A stretch of DNA of 59,719 nucleotides from a virus: the IMG/VR virus record IMGVR_UViG_3300025000_000111, positions 1 to 59,719 of that record; one strand, given 5' to 3'. Below, piece after piece: positions 21,958 through 31,852 of this stretch (position 1 is the stretch's first letter; each line of letters starts with the position of its first letter). Made by a program: the position numbers and the translations under genes. The notes under the pieces were generated by a model. It did not search any database. It was not told where the DNA came from and saw nothing but the letters and a program-made list of their open reading frames with translations.

Positions 21958-22761
21958 AACAGCAAACTCCCAAACAGTACTCTCAACAGCCGTACAACCC
22001 CACCTGTTAGCAGCAACCTTGAAATATATACTCTGTGCATAACCACATTCCTCTGTATAGATAGACGCCTTCACACCAGAGCCGTTGTATATTGATGATG
22101 AAATAGTACCCTGTGATACCCAAGCACCACCGCCAACTTTCATAAATACCTCAACAAAAGTGTTATCATCCGTTGTTCCACCTGTTATGATATAGGTGTA
22201 AAGTGTTCCAACACCAAGTTCTTCATAGATGTCTCTGGTAGCCTGTTCATCAATAATAGTGCCGCCCAAGCCTGTTACGTATTCTTCATAGTCACAATAG
22301 GCTACCGTTCCACTGACAGACATTGCTGTTAAGGTAGGTGCATTAATATCACAATCTATGGCTGTTGAACAAGAGTTGTTGCTTATTTCTGTGTAAATAA
22401 CAAATGTCATTACCACTTTTGCAAGTCCTTCTGCTTCATCCCATTCAGGATCAGATACCCGAAACTCATCCACAATAAGGTTAGTGCCATTGGATAGCAG
22501 TACTTCCACGTTATCATGTAGCTGTAAAGCAAACACAGCATCAACCATATACTCCTGTAAATAGGTTTCAATAGTGTACTGCTTTTCAATCCTCGCAAAA
22601 CTGCGGATGAAATCACCGCTTAAATCCTCATCACCATCTTCGCTGTAAATGTATTTAGGCTTACCCACATCCACATCAAGATAGAACTCCACAATAAGTC
22701 CATCGGCATAACAGATACCAGCCGTTAGGTCTTTACTGCTTGAATACCTTATTTTTATCAT
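21955..22761 (-). CDS. Putative virion (tail/baseplate) protein, 268 aa
   Basis: An acidic, beta-rich protein. The motif YCDYEEYVTGLGGTIIDEQA (about residues 154-173) is the Y-x-x-Y-V-x-G-L-G-G-T module of Bacteroidota phage virion proteins. The C-terminal half (YTYIITGGTTDDNTFVEVFM and CGYAQSIYFKVAANRWGC) looks like an Ig-like or fibronectin-like domain. It is part of the fibre-baseplate block. Confidence 0.6.
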   Translation of the reverse strand: MIKIRYSSSKDLTAGICYADGLIVEFYLDVDVGKPKYIYSEDGDEDLSGDFIRSFARIEKQYTIETYLQEYMVDAVFALQLHDNVEVLLSNGTNLIVDEFRVSDPEWDEAEGLAKVVMTFVIYTEISNNSCSTAIDCDINAPTLTAMSVSGTVAYCDYEEYVTGLGGTIIDEQATRDIYEELGVGTLYTYIITGGTTDDNTFVEVFMKVGGGAWVSQGTISSSIYNGSGVKASIYTEECGYAQSIYFKVAANRWGCTAVESTVWEFAV

Positions 22762-23963
22762 AACTTAGTTAGTATTGCTTGGTATATTTCTAAACTATTG
22801 GGGACAATCTCACCACCTGTATCCGTAGTCCAATTAAACTTTAAGTAAATGGTGTTACTTGCCGTAGTATCAACCACAAACACATCCTGAACACCTCTTG
22901 AATAGAACTTATCGTATGATGCACTATCATCAATTCTCTCAATGTAATTAACATAGACGCTACCCGTAGCACCAATAGTCCTTACGGTCATATAAATATT
23001 GACGTTAAACAAATGGTTAATGCTAACAGGAACGGTAGCAACATTAGAAAAATCATCACCAAGATAAAAGGCTAAAGTACGCTCTGTGTTGGATGCACCT
23101 GTTATAATCTTACCAAACACCTCAAGTTTAATAACATCACCAACAGCAAGTGTGTTAGCACTAATAGTCAAACTACCTACACCCGTTCCCAGAATATTTG
23201 TGAGTGTAGTAATTGCACCACCAATTGTTACCGTGTTGGTTTGTTTAAATAATACCGTAGGACTATCGGCTATTTGAGCATCTAATAAACCAAGTGCATC
23301 TACAATAGACTCAGCACCGTCAAGATAATTATATCCTGAGAAGGGTATAAGTTGTCCATCTGTACCTAATCCAACTGCTGTTATTACATCACCCAAAACA
23401 AAGTCAAGCTCACCAAGACCTTCTGTAATACTTAGTGTCGGGTTAAGGAAGTTGGTCGAAACAAAAGGAATAAAATCACCGTTACTATCAAGACCTATTG
23501 CTATTGCTATTGGTTGTGAAATATCGTTATTCCATTCTGTATGTAACCCAGCCTCATCTGTATATTGTATAAGATAAGCAACACCACTCGCCATTACACC
23601 TGCAACATCAACAATATCAGGTTTAACCAATGCGTTTGATATTACCAATTGACCCTCAACGGTGAAAGGTGGGTAATTACTTTCTATGGCTACATCTAAC
23701 AACTCTTCTGCTTCTCTATGTGTAGTAGCAGTATCCATAAAGTTAGTTCCTGAAAACGGAATAAAAGTGCCATCCACGTTAAGACCGATAGCAGCCTCAA
23801 TAACATTATCCTGTGCTTCTCTTTCGGCTTTTTCAACGGCTCTTAACTGTGCGCCTGTAAACTTCCTGCTCTCAACACCAGTAATCAGTTGTCCTTCCAT
23901 TTCATCAACGTCTTGGAAATCAGTACTTGATGGTGTTAACTGGCTTATCTTCTTGTTTGACAT
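22758..23963 (-). CDS. Tail fibre protein with three internal repeats
   Basis: The 401-aa protein opens with KKISQLTPSS, a start motif typical of Bacteroidota phage fibres. About 40-residue repeats follow at roughly 57-97, 145-190 and 193-235, sharing IGL-x3-G-x-FIPF-x-x-x-NFL-x-x-x-x-S. The last third (TVTIGGAITTLTNILGTGVG onward) is a beta-rich head. It overlaps the virion protein gene at 21955 by 4 bases. Confidence 0.72.
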   Translation of the reverse strand: MSNKKISQLTPSSTDFQDVDEMEGQLITGVESRKFTGAQLRAVEKAEREAQDNVIEAAIGLNVDGTFIPFSGTNFMDTATTHREAEELLDVAIESNYPPFTVEGQLVISNALVKPDIVDVAGVMASGVAYLIQYTDEAGLHTEWNNDISQPIAIAIGLDSNGDFIPFVSTNFLNPTLSITEGLGELDFVLGDVITAVGLGTDGQLIPFSGYNYLDGAESIVDALGLLDAQIADSPTVLFKQTNTVTIGGAITTLTNILGTGVGSLTISANTLAVGDVIKLEVFGKIITGASNTERTLAFYLGDDFSNVATVPVSINHLFNVNIYMTVRTIGATGSVYVNYIERIDDSASYDKFYSRGVQDVFVVDTTASNTIYLKFNWTTDTGGEIVPNSLEIYQAILTKL

Positions 23964-23964
23964 A

Positions 23965-24471
23965 TTAGATTATTCTTAAATTAGTTCCATCAATAGTTCT
24001 TAAATCCGTGTTGCTGTCTGACCATGCACGATATGTTCCTATAAACTCAACCTCACTTGTTACTTGTATGTTTTCTGAATACCTTGTAGTTACACCATCA
24101 GACCATACAGCATAATAGTTTCCAATAGGTAAGTCAATGGTTTCTAAGTCGGGATTGATACCTAAGAATGTGATATAATCAACACTACCTATACTCCTTA
24201 TTCTGAAATACTTATTAATAGCAGCACTGAAATCATAGTCATCTAATGTATTGATACAGTAGAAGATAAGAGTGAAGTCTGCAATAGGTATAGCACTGAA
24301 TGCCCTAACAACCTGAAATGGTAGTATCGTACCATAAGGCATAATCAAAAACTCACTCTTTGGTATTGATAGTTTCCTACCGTAGTCAGTGGCTTCGCTT
24401 ATCTTGTTCCTATCATCGTAAAACCTGAATGGTAGGTGTAGTCCGTGTTCTAAGTAGTATGTGTTATCCAT
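23965..24471 (-). CDS. Putative baseplate/tail protein, 168 aa
   Basis: Beta-rich protein with aromatic core (YYLEHGLHLPFRFYDDRNKI, ADFTLIFYCINTLDDYDFS). It lies immediately between the large baseplate protein and the fibre, separated by 1 and 4 bases, so it probably joins them. No family recognised. Confidence 0.6.
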   Translation of the reverse strand: MDNTYYLEHGLHLPFRFYDDRNKISEATDYGRKLSIPKSEFLIMPYGTILPFQVVRAFSAIPIADFTLIFYCINTLDDYDFSAAINKYFRIRSIGSVDYITFLGINPDLETIDLPIGNYYAVWSDGVTTRYSENIQVTSEVEFIGTYRAWSDSNTDLRTIDGTNLRII

Positions 24472-24475
24472 TATT

Positions 24476-26245
24476 TTATGTATCGCTTAGTAATAATATC
24501 AGTTTAAAGTTAGCATTCTTAACCGAATAAGACGCTGATTCTATTTCTGCTATTCCAATTCTTGTGTTTAGTAACCTGTATGGATTAAATAGGTTATATC
24601 TTGTGTTATAGGTATATCTGCTTCTTTGCTTAACCCTTCTGGTATAACTAAAGTTAACAGCATTGCCAAATACTGTACCCGTATCTGTTGGTGTTCCATA
24701 TATCCAATAGTTAGTCTGAATATTATAGATAGCCACATCACCGTTTATTGCAGTTAATCCCTCGTTATTTACAACAGCACCATAAATCAAATAGTAATAT
24801 TGCGTTTTCATTGGTTGTCCGGCAATCAATATGATACCGTCATTAGGTGCATCTAATTGATTCTCCCACACGTACATATAGTCAGTAGTCAATGGTGTTA
24901 CTGATATACTGTTAGTCAGTTCACCGTTAGTACATCCTTCTGAGTAAATAATATCTTGTGGTATAAAACCTTCATATTCAGCAGAACCCATCACAAAATT
25001 GGTAGCCTTTTCAAGTTTATCTTTGTTTGGTTTAATAACTGCCCTGTTAACTTCATTTACATCACTATCAACAAACTGGGTAAAATATGCACCTCCATTA
25101 TCGTAGTACTTTCTGTGTTCTATAACAAGGTTCATATTAGTTCCATCCCATTCAATGTGCCAACCAGTGTTGAATAGTCTTAGATAATCAAGTATAGCCT
25201 TTACACTGGTGTCCTGTCTTCTTGCTGGGTCAACCCTTGTTTTAGCATCCGATTGTTGCAGTAAAAGAAGCCCCGTAAGACGGTTTGGTAAGTTTGTGAT
25301 AGGATTTACCATACTCTTAAAGAAGGTGCTTTTAAACACTCCGTAATCAATATCAAACAGCTTTTTATTCAACAGGTATTCTACCGGAATACACCTTGTG
25401 TTGATTATATCATCTTCACCCCGTAACGGTAATGAATAAGTTATTGTCAAGGCATCAACCTGTTCAATGTCGTAACCATTCACAACAGTAGGATCAACCG
25501 GATACCTTACCCATTTATAGAATCCACCAACCAATCCAAGACCATACCAAGTTCCGGATGGTGATACATTTATTGTGGTATATTGCACCTCTCTGACATA
25601 TTCCCTACTTACAAACCATTCAGTGGGGTTTTCAATTAAGTCAGCCTGTACTTCCATTACCTTTAGAATGCTGTAAGGGAAACTTCCTGTTCCATCCTGA
25701 AAGAAACTACCATCAACAAAAGGGTCAACGGGTTCAACTACTTCGTGTGGTGAAATGACTATATCTGTTTCGATCTCAAACTCAAACATCTGAGTGGTTG
25801 TATGGCTTGCAATCTTGTAATTTATCAGATTGAATACTGTATCGTAAGTCCTTAAAAATCTTGAATATACGTCAAATGTTTCTACGTTAATAGCAATAGT
25901 GCATCTGTCTAAATCAACTGTTACACCATCTTTCTTTATCATCCCAATGTAGTCAGCTAATCCCCAAAAGTTATTGGTTACGAAATCGCCACGTTCACAA
26001 CTATCATTATACACCAATAAGAATGGTTCACAGCTATCAATAATCCCTGAAAGTAAAGTATAATCCGTCTTGTTAAAAATGTATTCACCTGATGCGTTAA
26101 CCCTGTAATAAAAGTTATTTTCGGCTCTGATAATATCCAGTGTGATGCCGGAATCATTCGGGGTAGCATCCTGTAAATAGGCATAACTACCTATGTCGTA
26201 GAAATCACCTACACCATTATAACTCCATATTTGATAACTACCCAT
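24476..26245 (-). CDS. Large tail/baseplate protein, 589 aa
   Basis: This long beta-rich protein follows the tape measure gene, where siphoviruses encode distal-tail or tail-associated hub proteins. Segments such as VNGYDIEQVDALTITYSLPL, LFNTGWHIEWDGTNMNLVIE and QSDAKTRVDPARRQDTSV point to a structural fold, not an enzyme. It overlaps the tape measure end by 8 bases. Confidence 0.68.
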   Translation of the reverse strand: MGSYQIWSYNGVGDFYDIGSYAYLQDATPNDSGITLDIIRAENNFYYRVNASGEYIFNKTDYTLLSGIIDSCEPFLLVYNDSCERGDFVTNNFWGLADYIGMIKKDGVTVDLDRCTIAINVETFDVYSRFLRTYDTVFNLINYKIASHTTTQMFEFEIETDIVISPHEVVEPVDPFVDGSFFQDGTGSFPYSILKVMEVQADLIENPTEWFVSREYVREVQYTTINVSPSGTWYGLGLVGGFYKWVRYPVDPTVVNGYDIEQVDALTITYSLPLRGEDDIINTRCIPVEYLLNKKLFDIDYGVFKSTFFKSMVNPITNLPNRLTGLLLLQQSDAKTRVDPARRQDTSVKAILDYLRLFNTGWHIEWDGTNMNLVIEHRKYYDNGGAYFTQFVDSDVNEVNRAVIKPNKDKLEKATNFVMGSAEYEGFIPQDIIYSEGCTNGELTNSISVTPLTTDYMYVWENQLDAPNDGIILIAGQPMKTQYYYLIYGAVVNNEGLTAINGDVAIYNIQTNYWIYGTPTDTGTVFGNAVNFSYTRRVKQRSRYTYNTRYNLFNPYRLLNTRIGIAEIESASYSVKNANFKLILLLSDT

Positions 26246-29200
26246 TGGTTCTGACCCTCCGTACTCTGTTACCGTTTATGATTATCTTATAGCCATTGTT
26301 ATAGACTACCGTTTCTTTATCTCTGACCTGTTCCAATACAGAATGAATGTCTGAAAGTTTCCTGTCATCCAGTTTAGCGGTGAAATTGTTATTTCCAACT
26401 CTTGTGTTGTTTACAACCAAATCCCTGTCGATACTACCTTTGTTGACAGCATCTGTAAAGGCTGCAAGATTCTTACCGTACTTCTGTGTGGCACGTCTGT
26501 TGAACACAGATACCATTTCACCTTGTTCAGCTTCACCCATTTCACCTAATGATACACCACCTTGACTATGTCTTTTACCACCAAGTATCTTGTAACCACC
26601 TTTTTCAAACTGATTACCTGATGCTGCTATTTCGGCTGACTTGGCTTTCCATCCAGATACTAAGGCTAACAGTCCTGATATACCAACAGCAGCCACGGCA
26701 ATGCCTATAACACCTTTCTTTGCTTCTGAGGCTATTATCTGAATTATAGCAGAAGTCAAGTTAGCTGCATCTGACAAGGCTTGCGCTGCTCTCTGTTTCT
26801 TTAATGCTTCTGCCTGATCTTTTAATGCTTGGTCACGGATTACTTTCTGTTCTTCAAGTTCCTTTCTTTTCAGCGTTACGTTACTTGCGAAACCAGCCTC
26901 CGCCAAGGCTATCTCTGTTTCAAGTGCTTGCTGTAATTCATCCACAGCCCTGTTCTCTGCATCAACTCTTACTTTGGCTGATTGTACTGCTGCATCTGCA
27001 ATCCTTTGGTAGTTATCTATTACGGTATCGAAAGATTGCTGTAACAGTTCCTTATCTTTATCTGACAAGTTCTTACCTATACCAAGTAATGAATAGATGT
27101 CTTTATTGGCTGGTGATTGTACCTCTGGGGTGATAAGTCCCATCCGTTTCATCTTTATGATTAACTGTTTTTCAAGTTCATCCATTGAATCAAGGTCAAT
27201 ACCTAAGAAAGCAGCAGCCTCTTCAACCGTCTTACCCTTATTAACCTCACTGTCAATAAGGTCACGTCTCGCCTTAATGGTATTGAATATCTGGTCTATT
27301 TCATCCTGAGCTACTTTTAACTCTAATTCATACTCAGCACCAAAGATTAAATCAGTTATCCTTCTTTTTTCATTGGGGTCTATCTCTTCGTTTAACTGTT
27401 TTTTAAGGTTGTCAATAGTTACACGTAGTAATTCCTGCTCAAACTTATCTGTACGTTTCTGGCTTTCAAGAAGTTTGTTATCATTCTTTTGTTGTATCTT
27501 TAATCTTTCAGTACCATACTTCTCGTAAATATCAAGTAATTCCTTACTTAATAACTGCTCTTGCTGTTTAGCCAGTTCACCGTATTGTTCCTTTAACCGT
27601 AATGATTCAGCCTCGTTAGCGTCAAGCATATATAGTCTTTCCTTGTATGTGGAATTTTCTATTGCCAACTTCATTTCACGCTGTTCATTAGTTAAAGCCC
27701 TATCAGCATTTATAGCATTAAGCCTTATTTGATGTTCAAGGTCATACTGTTTCTTTAAGTCTGATATTCTCTTTGACTTTTCTTCCGGTGTTTCTTCTAC
27801 TTTCTTTTTATCAACAGCCCTATTATCAAGAATTTTATTTATCTCATCCCTGATAATCTTTTCTTTCCTTAACTCTACTTCAAACTTTGATTCTTCCAGT
27901 GACATTCTTGTAATATTGTCAACGGTAGTTTTATATATCATATTCAACTCATCATTAGTCTTCTTACTTAAAGATGTGGATAAGTTAGCCTGATTAGTTA
28001 ATATGGCCGTATTGTATGCAAGTAGTTCTTCTGCTGCACGAACATAAGATTCTGATTTGCTTTTTAAACTTGATTCTATTTCAAGGTTTAATTGTGTCCT
28101 TAAATTACTTTCAAGTAAAGCAGATGAAGATTTAAACAGTTTATCATTAAGTTCATTATGTTTATTTAACCTTACACTATCAAACTGTTCCTGTGTTATT
28201 TCTTTCTTTAACAATGATTCACGTAACGCAGCTATATCATCCTCATAACTTTTCTTTGCAAGGGTATTACTTTCAGATATATTACGTTCTACATTCTTTA
28301 TGATATTAGCCTTATCCTGAATAATCCTTTGAGTAAAGGTTCTTGAAAGGTCAAACCCATATTTTTCCTGTAATGATAACTCGTTCAGTTTATCCGTTAA
28401 TACATCAAGGCTTGATTTAAATATATTAGATACAGTTCCGTTTCCTTGGTCAAATTCAAGTATCAATGCTTTCCAAGATGCAGACAATATATCAATTTTT
28501 GAAGATAGTGTAACAAGGTTTATTTCAGCCATTTGCTTAATCGAACCGTTTACATCATCAAACGCAAGTCTTGTACTTTTTAATGTTTCAACACCACTTT
28601 CTAATATTGCAAAGGCTGTTGATGTTCTTACGTCCGTAGCTTTTAGAATCTCGTTCAGTGTTATTCCTGATTCTTTCATTCTTTCAAGCCCACCAATAAA
28701 ATCTTGGAATGTGGTTATATTACCACCCATTGCCTTTTGTAAGTTTGAACCACTATCAGCAAGTTTCAGCATCATCTGCCTCATAGCTGTACCAGCCATA
28801 GAGCCTTTAATACCGTTATTAGCAAGTAAAGCCATCATTGACGCAACATCTTCAATACTCCATCCCAGTTGTGCGGCAACTGATGTTGAATACTTTGCAG
28901 CTTCATTCCAACTGGATATATCTAAGGCTGAAATATTCATAGCCTTACCCATTACATCAATTACTTTTGTGAGGTCTGATGCTGTCAGTCCAAAGTTACG
29001 CATTGCAGCAGTACTAATTTCTGTTGCCTGTGTTAAGTCTTCACCAGTTGCAATAGCTAAGTCATTGATTGGTTTAATCATCACTGCTATTTCATTGGCT
29101 GTAAAACCTAATTTAGATAGTTCTACTTCTGCATCTGCAATGGTTTTTGGATCGAATATACTTCCCGACCTTACTAAGTCTCGTGTGATATTTGAAAGTG

Positions 29201-29726
29201 CTTTAAACTCTTCCGCAGTGGCATTGGTTACAGCCTTAACCATTGTCATTGACTTCTCAAACTCTTTGATGGTATTGAATGTGGCTTTGATACCGTTCAA
29301 TACAGCATACGCACCAAATGTAGAAAGCAGTAAACTACGGAAATTTGACATCACTTGTGACATACTTAAAAAGGATATCTTGGTCTGTGCTACTAAATCC
29401 TTGGGTGCTTTGGTTAACTTATTGTATTCAATATTTAAACGCTTTAACTCTAAGGTAGCTTTCTTAATATCCTCAGTAGAAGCGGTATTGCTATGCTGTA
29501 ACTCCTTCTGAATCTTCATCTGGGCTGTAATCTGTGCTAACACACCCAGTTCACCACTTAACGCTTTCTGTTGTTTAGCGTACTGATTAGCAATATTCTC
29601 TGTAGTCATATTATTAACCCGTTCAATAGTCTTTTCCAGTTTAGCTGATGATTCATTCAACTTGTTTAAACCGTCAAGATATTGCTTGTATTTTAGGGTT
29701 AATGATTGTTCTATGTTATTTGCCAT
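26238..29726 (-). CDS. Tail tape measure protein (TP901 type)
   Basis: At 1162 aa it is the longest gene. The N-terminal part has the TP901-type signature (KVIDVMGKAMNISALDISSW, WSIEDVASMMALLANNGIKG, MAGTAMRQMMLKLADSG). Long charged coiled coils follow, then a C-terminal hydrophobic stretch (GVIGIAVAAVGISGLLALVS) that may insert into the host membrane during DNA entry. The length would set the tail length at roughly 160-175 nm by the usual rule. The start overlaps the tail chaperone extension. Confidence 0.93.
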   Translation of the reverse strand: MANNIEQSLTLKYKQYLDGLNKLNESSAKLEKTIERVNNMTTENIANQYAKQQKALSGELGVLAQITAQMKIQKELQHSNTASTEDIKKATLELKRLNIEYNKLTKAPKDLVAQTKISFLSMSQVMSNFRSLLLSTFGAYAVLNGIKATFNTIKEFEKSMTMVKAVTNATAEEFKALSNITRDLVRSGSIFDPKTIADAEVELSKLGFTANEIAVMIKPINDLAIATGEDLTQATEISTAAMRNFGLTASDLTKVIDVMGKAMNISALDISSWNEAAKYSTSVAAQLGWSIEDVASMMALLANNGIKGSMAGTAMRQMMLKLADSGSNLQKAMGGNITTFQDFIGGLERMKESGITLNEILKATDVRTSTAFAILESGVETLKSTRLAFDDVNGSIKQMAEINLVTLSSKIDILSASWKALILEFDQGNGTVSNIFKSSLDVLTDKLNELSLQEKYGFDLSRTFTQRIIQDKANIIKNVERNISESNTLAKKSYEDDIAALRESLLKKEITQEQFDSVRLNKHNELNDKLFKSSSALLESNLRTQLNLEIESSLKSKSESYVRAAEELLAYNTAILTNQANLSTSLSKKTNDELNMIYKTTVDNITRMSLEESKFEVELRKEKIIRDEINKILDNRAVDKKKVEETPEEKSKRISDLKKQYDLEHQIRLNAINADRALTNEQREMKLAIENSTYKERLYMLDANEAESLRLKEQYGELAKQQEQLLSKELLDIYEKYGTERLKIQQKNDNKLLESQKRTDKFEQELLRVTIDNLKKQLNEEIDPNEKRRITDLIFGAEYELELKVAQDEIDQIFNTIKARRDLIDSEVNKGKTVEEAAAFLGIDLDSMDELEKQLIIKMKRMGLITPEVQSPANKDIYSLLGIGKNLSDKDKELLQQSFDTVIDNYQRIADAAVQSAKVRVDAENRAVDELQQALETEIALAEAGFASNVTLKRKELEEQKVIRDQALKDQAEALKKQRAAQALSDAANLTSAIIQIIASEAKKGVIGIAVAAVGISGLLALVSGWKAKSAEIAASGNQFEKGGYKILGGKRHSQGGVSLGEMGEAEQGEMVSVFNRRATQKYGKNLAAFTDAVNKGSIDRDLVVNNTRVGNNNFTAKLDDRKLSDIHSVLEQVRDKETVVYNNGYKIIINGNRVRRVRTNG

Positions 29727-29913
29727 CTTCTGTACTTGTATTGGTAACTATTGTAAAGAACTCAAACACGTCAAGTCCTTTTAAATCATTGTATTGTATT
29801 CCAGTGTTCTTACTTATGTTTATCAATGTCTTAGCCCAAAATTCATTTAACTTCCTTATCGTAGTGTCGTAGTATTCTACTATTTCACTGCCACCAGCTT
29901 TGAAATATTTTCC
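29716..29913 (-). CDS. Frameshift extension of the tail assembly chaperone (gpGT part)
   Basis: This frame lies -1 relative to the gene at 29880-30356 and runs from about the slippery heptamer GGAAAAT (29913-29907) to 29716, adding about 63 residues (KYFKAGGSEIVEYYDTTIRK to TEDGK). It lacks a sensible independent start, since the open frame that reaches upstream to 30003 overlaps the first gene by 124 bases. It matches the known G/GT arrangement before tape measure genes, where the long form recruits tail tube subunits. Confidence 0.72.
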   Translation of the reverse strand, partial: GKYFKAGGSEIVEYYDTTIRKLNEFWAKTLINISKNTGIQYNDLKGLDVFEFFTIVTNTSTEDGK

Positions 29914-30356
29914 GTGAACTCTTCGTAGGCGGTTGTAAAACCTTGTACTAAGCTGATGGCTAATGTAAAAAAATCCTGCATATCGTAACCATCTTTCTTC
30001 CAAGCATCTATCTTGGATTTAGCCATTTCTTTATTCCAAGTAGTTCCGTCTTCACCTTCTTCATTTACGAACAAGGCACATATTTCCAGTGCCGGATGAA
30101 TCTTACCATCAACCCTCTCAGCAATACCGTTCATCAGGTTGTACAGTTTGATACCACTATCAAGAAACTTGTTACTATTCTGTAATGCGTATATTTCGTT
30201 CAGCTTGTCAAATACCTGTTTGAATGATAGGTTAAAACCCATTGAGTTCTGTAACCGTTCATACTCCATGAACCTTTCAATACACAGGCTCTCGCCCATG
30301 TAGAACTTTCTTCCATCTGCTTCAAAATACGAAGCCTCAAAATCAATCTTCTTCAT
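29880..30356 (-). CDS. Tail assembly chaperone (gpG-like)
   Basis: The 158-aa protein lies just upstream of the tape measure gene and overlaps a -1 frame, as in lambda G/GT. It is helical (IERFMEYERLQNSMGFNLSF, KLYNLMNGIAERVDGK) and ends SKLVAVK before two stop codons. A -1 slip on GGAAAAT would give a fusion of about 211 aa. Confidence 0.8.
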   Translation of the reverse strand: MKKIDFEASYFEADGRKFYMGESLCIERFMEYERLQNSMGFNLSFKQVFDKLNEIYALQNSNKFLDSGIKLYNLMNGIAERVDGKIHPALEICALFVNEEGEDGTTWNKEMAKSKIDAWKKDGYDMQDFFTLAISLVQGFTTAYEEFTENISKLVAVK

Positions 30357-30636
30357 CCCTTAAAAATGTGTTAAATATATGTATAAAAAATATTGTCAAA
30401 GAAATATAACCAATGTGCCAAAATAAATTATAGTCATCAGTGATAAATGGATAAGCCCATAACATTGTGAAGCCAGACAAACAGTATTCACACGACACTA
30501 ACTTATTTAACTTGGACACTTTTCTTGTCCAACTGTCCAACTTCAAATAAAATCCATTCATAATCATATCGGGCTCTGACGTGATATGGATGTAAACCCA
30601 CATTGTAATGGCTATGAATAACGATTCTAATATCAT
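30343..30636 (-). CDS. Small membrane protein with CEYC motif, 97 aa
   Basis: Two or three hydrophobic segments (LFIAITMWVYIHI, FTMLWAYPFI, LFWHIGYISLTIFFIHIF) flank KLVSCEYCLSGF. The C-x2-C next to a membrane helix recalls DUF1360-type small membrane proteins. In the tail block it could be an inner-membrane effector or virion assembly factor. It overlaps the next gene by 14 bases. Confidence 0.65.
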   Translation of the reverse strand: MILESLFIAITMWVYIHITSEPDMIMNGFYLKLDSWTRKVSKLNKLVSCEYCLSGFTMLWAYPFITDDYNLFWHIGYISLTIFFIHIFNTFLRDEED

Positions 30637-30640
30637 AATG

Positions 30641-30683
30641 CAAAAATAAACAATGAATAACTAATTAAAAATCATATACAATT
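30641..30683 (-). promoter_or_regulatory. Possible late promoter
   Basis: Minus-strand TATTTTTG (30648-30641), preceded on its upstream side by an AT-rich block at 30663-30683 nearly identical to that at 21938-21957. It lies directly before the membrane protein gene at 30343-30636. Confidence 0.45.
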
Positions 30684-31260
30684 AACAAACTAAAGGGTTA
30701 TCATTAACCGTTACGCAAAATGGTTTAAGCCTATACACTATATTCAATCCTATACTAACATAGTCATACGGGTACTTAGTGTACTGCATTCCATCCTTAT
30801 AGTCGTATTTATCGAATACAGAGCCATCTTTAATATCTTTACTTGTTACAGTAATATATACACTATTATCTGATGAAAGTCGCTGTGGTAGATTGTCAAG
30901 TATGTCAGCGAAGATGTATTCAGCGTTCTTCATCTCCTGATCTATCTTCTTATAGTTGAACCAGCATATAAGTGTAAGGCTGGCTTCCATTTCAGCGCCT
31001 CTGGTCTTATTGTATTCGTTACAGACATTGCTTTCTAATTCAAAGTATATCATTGACTTCTTGGATGAATCCGGTATCATATTAATGTAATCACCTGTTA
31101 CACAGGAAAGTTCATCCTTTAACAGATACACAGGGAAAGTAATCTCATTGCCGTCTTTATCCATTATCTTCATTTCGGTCACTATACCAACCGATACATC
31201 ACCCCAAGCCAAGTTTGCCTTTAAAGTGGCTGCTAAACTGTCAACTATTGTTTCAATCAT
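30682..31260 (-). CDS. Tail completion/connector protein, 192 aa
   Basis: Predicted alpha-beta protein starting MIETIVDSLAATLKANLAWG and ending YRLKPFCVTVNDNPLVC. It sits between a gp10-like neck gene and the tail chaperones, where tail-terminator proteins occur. A start helix followed by beta strands suits that fold, but the sequence alone does not prove it. It overlaps its upstream neighbour by 4 bases. Confidence 0.58.
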   Translation of the reverse strand: MIETIVDSLAATLKANLAWGDVSVGIVTEMKIMDKDGNEITFPVYLLKDELSCVTGDYINMIPDSSKKSMIYFELESNVCNEYNKTRGAEMEASLTLICWFNYKKIDQEMKNAEYIFADILDNLPQRLSSDNSVYITVTSKDIKDGSVFDKYDYKDGMQYTKYPYDYVSIGLNIVYRLKPFCVTVNDNPLVC

Positions 31261-31751
31261 TTTGCAAGTATTTTTTTTAATTCTCTGTTTACTCTTTTGT
31301 CAATTCGTTTCATTGTATCGGACAGTTCCCTTTCTGTTGGATTTGTTATAAAGTCTTCACCAAGTTGTTCCTGTTGTGTCAGTTTCCTTACAATGGTTTC
31401 ATAAGTCTTACCGTCTTTATTCCGACCGTCCAGTTTAACTGACTGGAATACTGTTACCGATTCTGGTGTAGTTTCAGACCGTTGTGGGGATAAGGAATTA
31501 AACAGACCACCGCTAAAGGTTAAGTCCTTGAATCCTATTTGTAGCCCAGCACGTTCCCTTTTACCTTTCCAGTTTCTTGGATGTCCTTTCTCTGAGTAGT
31601 TTGAAAACTTATCATTCTTGGCATTCTTTCCAGTTACACGTACTCTTTTCCTTATCCTATCTGTCAGTGTTACAGATTCTTCCCAAAGTATTTGTTCAAT
31701 AACACTTGGTAAATCATTGATAGTAGCACTGAATTTATCAGATAATTTCAT
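31257..31751 (-). CDS. Head-tail joining protein, gp10-like
   Basis: The 164-aa basic protein starts KFSATINDLPSVIEQILWEE, and has RIRKRVRVTGKNAKN and GRNKDGKTYETIVRKLTQQE. The layout resembles HK97 gp10-type neck proteins that sit between the connector and the tail. It precedes the tail terminator candidate with a 4-base overlap. Confidence 0.65.
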   Translation of the reverse strand: MKLSDKFSATINDLPSVIEQILWEESVTLTDRIRKRVRVTGKNAKNDKFSNYSEKGHPRNWKGKRERAGLQIGFKDLTFSGGLFNSLSPQRSETTPESVTVFQSVKLDGRNKDGKTYETIVRKLTQQEQLGEDFITNPTERELSDTMKRIDKRVNRELKKILAK

Positions 31752-31756
31752 ACCGC

Positions 31757-31800
31757 CAAAAATAGAATATAGTGGCTAATAATAAAAATATGATAAATTA
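31757..31800 (-). promoter_or_regulatory. Possible late promoter
   Basis: Minus-strand TATTTTTG (31764-31757) with an AT-rich block at 31781-31800. It lies just before the neck gene, back-to-back with the plus-strand promoter at 31802. Confidence 0.5.
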
Positions 31801-31801
31801 C

Positions 31802-31832
31802 TTGACAAAAGCAATAGGATGTGTTATCTTTG
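31802..31832 (+). promoter_or_regulatory. Plus-strand cassette promoter 1
   Basis: TTGACA at 31802 and TATCTTTG at 31825, 23 bases apart. It drives the three-gene cassette ending at 32507. Confidence 0.88.
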
Positions 31833-31852
31833 TAACCTAAACAATTAATAAA

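Noticed and set aside
28711-29511. 266-codon plus-strand frame inside the tape measure gene
   Set aside because: A shadow of the opposite strand of a long regular coding sequence; hydrophobic low-complexity product and no start context.
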